A DNA stretch of 7,793 nucleotides from Candidatus Hydrogenedentota bacterium (GTDB lineage: Bacteria > Hydrogenedentota > Hydrogenedentia > Hydrogenedentales > SLHB01), in NCBI GenBank assembly GCA_007136375.1, contig SLHB01000007.1, forward strand, positions 1 to 7,793, given 5' to 3'. How positions within the stretch are numbered: position 1 is the first letter of the stretch; each line of letters begins with the position of its first letter. Below are positions 6,802-7,793 of the stretch, one piece after another. A program made the position numbers and the translations under genes. Under the pieces are notes generated by a model. The model was given only the letters and a program-made list of their open reading frames with translations. It made no database searches and had not been told where the DNA came from.

Positions 6802-7607
6802 GCCGTGGCGGCGAGCAATACGATGCAAGCGCCTGCGGGCCGGTCGGTGATGTAGGAGATCCAGAGCCCGGCCATGGTGAAACACGCGCCGAGGAGCGCG
6901 GAGCCGACCATGAGCGTGTGGAGCTGGCCGGTGAAGTGGCGGCAGATGGCGGCGGGCAGAGTGAGCAGGGCCAGGACAAGAACGATGCCGACGACGCGGA
7001 TGAGCACGACAATGGTGAGGGCGACGAGGCAGAGGAGCAGCAGGTAGATGAACGAGGCGGGCACGCCCCGGAGGCGGGCGAACTCCGAATCCAGGCACAC
7101 GGCCAGGAACTCCTTGTAGAGGAGGACCACGGTCGCGACGATGACGACGTTCAGGAGGAGGGCGATGCGCACGTCCGTGGCGCTCACCCGGAGGATGTCG
7201 CCAAAGAGGATGCTCATGGGATCGACGGCGTAGCCGGGGGTCATGTCGATGAAGATGACGCCGACGGCCATGCCTATGGCCCATAGCGCGCCGATGAGGG
7301 TGTCCTCCCGTTCATGGCCATAGAGGCTGACGAGGCCGATGACGAGGGCGGCCAGGATGCTGAAGGCCAGGGCGCCGTAGAGTTGGGGGATGGAGAGCCA
7401 CGCGGCGATGCCCAGGCCGCCGAAGGAGGCGTGGCTAATGCCGCCGCTGATGAACACGATGCGCTTGACGACGACATAGGCGCCGATGACGCCGCAGGCC
7501 AGGCTGGCGAGAATCCCGGCGGCGATGGCGTTCTGAATGAAGCCAAGCTGTAATACTTCCCACACGTGGGGCGCTCCCTTTGCGGTGAATAGCCGCGCGA
7601 ATTCCAT
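6744..7607 (-). CDS. Metal ABC transporter permease, ABC-3 family (zinc/manganese/iron type)
   Basis: This inner-membrane protein is the channel subunit of a ZnuB/MntB-like importer that takes up a divalent metal using an ATPase and a periplasmic binding protein. At 287 residues it is close to the family's usual 260-290. It is almost wholly hydrophobic, with about eight or nine segments (roughly 23-47, 51-71, 78-97, 104-121, 146-164, 185-204, 206-222, 232-254, 256-275). The family signature VVVKRIVFISGGISHASFGG (45-64) and the cytoplasmic loop EFARLRGV (175-182) fit ABC-3. The metal cannot be told from the sequence. The ATG at 7607 has no Shine-Dalgarno; a GTG at 7565 has AGGGAG 8 bases upstream and would give 273 residues still containing every membrane segment, so it is a serious alternative start. 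Neither the ATPase nor the binding protein is in view. The 3' end overlaps the helicase gene on the other strand by 58 bp. Confidence 0.93.
   Translation of the reverse strand: MEFARLFTAKGAPHVWEVLQLGFIQNAIAAGILASLACGVIGAYVVVKRIVFISGGISHASFGGLGIAAWLSIPQLYGALAFSILAALVIGLVSLYGHEREDTLIGALWAIGMAVGVIFIDMTPGYAVDPMSILFGDILRVSATDVRIALLLNVVIVATVVLLYKEFLAVCLDSEFARLRGVPASFIYLLLLCLVALTIVVLIRVVGIVLVLALLTLPAAICRHFTGQLHTLMVGSALLGACFTMAGLWISYITDRPAGACIVLLAATAYGGVWLLRQFAPRLLTPA
7574..7579 (-). promoter_or_regulatory. Shine-Dalgarno-like site favouring a GTG start of the permease at 7565
   Basis: On the minus strand AAAGGGAGCG lies with AGGGAG at 7579-7574, 8 bases before the GTG at 7565-7563, whereas no purine-rich site precedes the ATG at 7607. 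Starting at this GTG leaves eight residues before the first membrane segment, a plausible length. The choice between the two starts stays open. Confidence 0.4.
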
Positions 7608-7673
7608 GGCGCGCGGGGGTGCAAACGCGCCGGTCCCCTGGGCGCGCGGGGGTGCAAACGCGCCGGTCCCCTG
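7608..7673. repeat. Two perfect tandem copies of a 33-bp GC-rich repeat, with a partial third
   Basis: Bases 7608-7640 and 7641-7673 are identical. Each copy begins GGCGCGCGGGGG, has a GTGCAAACG centre and ends GGTCCCCTG. A partial third copy follows (GCGCGCGGGG at 7674-7683), and the left flank CATG resembles the unit end CCTG. Within a unit GGCGCG can pair with CGCGCC, and GGGG with CCCC, so the transcript could fold into alternative hairpins. The array lies immediately upstream of the ATG at 7607, in the probable leader of the permease gene. Confidence 0.9.
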
Positions 7674-7684
7674 GCGCGCGGGGA

Positions 7685-7713
7685 AGCATACTTGTGCGCG
7701 GCGCCAATTTCCA
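7685..7713 (-). promoter_or_regulatory. Candidate promoter of the permease gene
   Basis: On the minus strand TGGAAA (7713-7708, 4 of 6 to TTGACA) stands 17 bases before TATGCT (7690-7685, 4 of 6 to TATAAT). A start near 7678 would place the tandem repeats in the untranslated leader. No recognisable Zur, MntR or Fur box overlaps it. Confidence 0.3.
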
Positions 7714-7793
7714 GCCGCGCCCCGCCCCGGATCGCCGGGTTAGGGTGAGTGTCTTGCCCCAGTTGGAATTGGAGCGGTGGAGCAGTAGGCTAC
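7714..7793. other. Intergenic sequence to the right window edge
   Basis: No gene is seen in these 80 bases. CCCGG-ATCG-CCGGG (around 7726-7739) is a small perfect hairpin without a T-run, so it is not a convincing terminator. A neighbouring gene, perhaps the transporter's ATPase or binding protein, may lie just outside. Confidence 0.4.

Noticed and set aside
7608..7683. Tandem repeats considered as a CRISPR array.
   Set aside because: The copies are directly adjacent with no unique spacers between them, and no cas gene is present.

Overview
This window reads as a piece of a GC-rich bacterial chromosome, with an AT-richer patch at its left end. Base counts show the contrast: 16 of 60 bases are G or C in 301-360, against 47 of 60 in 5881-5940. 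A secreted family 78 rhamnosidase suggests a free-living bacterium that degrades polysaccharides. Nothing here (no rRNA or other marker gene) fixes the phylum, so any taxonomic guess is weak. No tRNA, rRNA, CRISPR array, transposase or phage gene is visible.

Layout from left to right. (1) Bases 1-588 (+): an AT-rich gene, open to the left window edge, encoding a small protein with a PD-(D/E)XK-nuclease-like pattern. (2) 589-849: a spacer of intermediate composition with no recognisable gene. (3) 850-3495 (-): a complete alpha-L-rhamnosidase (GH78) with a signal peptide and all four expected catalytic acids. (4) 3496-4116: a 621-bp divergent intergenic region with an 8-bp-arm dyad, hairpins, a REP-like imperfect palindrome and a plausible promoter for the next gene. 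(5) 4117-6801 (+): an 894-residue superfamily 2 helicase of the Ski2/Hel308 type, with a helix-hairpin-helix stretch and then an OmpR/PhoB-type winged helix at the C-terminus. (6) 6744-7607 (-): a zinc/manganese-type (ABC-3 family) metal ABC transporter permease whose 3' end overlaps the helicase tail-to-tail by 58 bp. (7) 7608-7793: the permease leader, with two perfect tandem 33-bp repeats and a candidate promoter, running to the window edge.

The genes do not form one operon. They are arranged +, -, +, -, with one divergent pair (rhamnosidase and helicase) and two convergent pairs, so each probably has its own transcript. Nothing in the sequence links carbohydrate breakdown, the helicase and metal uptake to one pathway. 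The permease needs an ATPase and a metal-binding protein that must be encoded elsewhere, possibly just beyond the right edge. The most unusual item is the helicase fused to a transcription-factor-type DNA-binding domain. I see no convincing complete new multi-gene system here.
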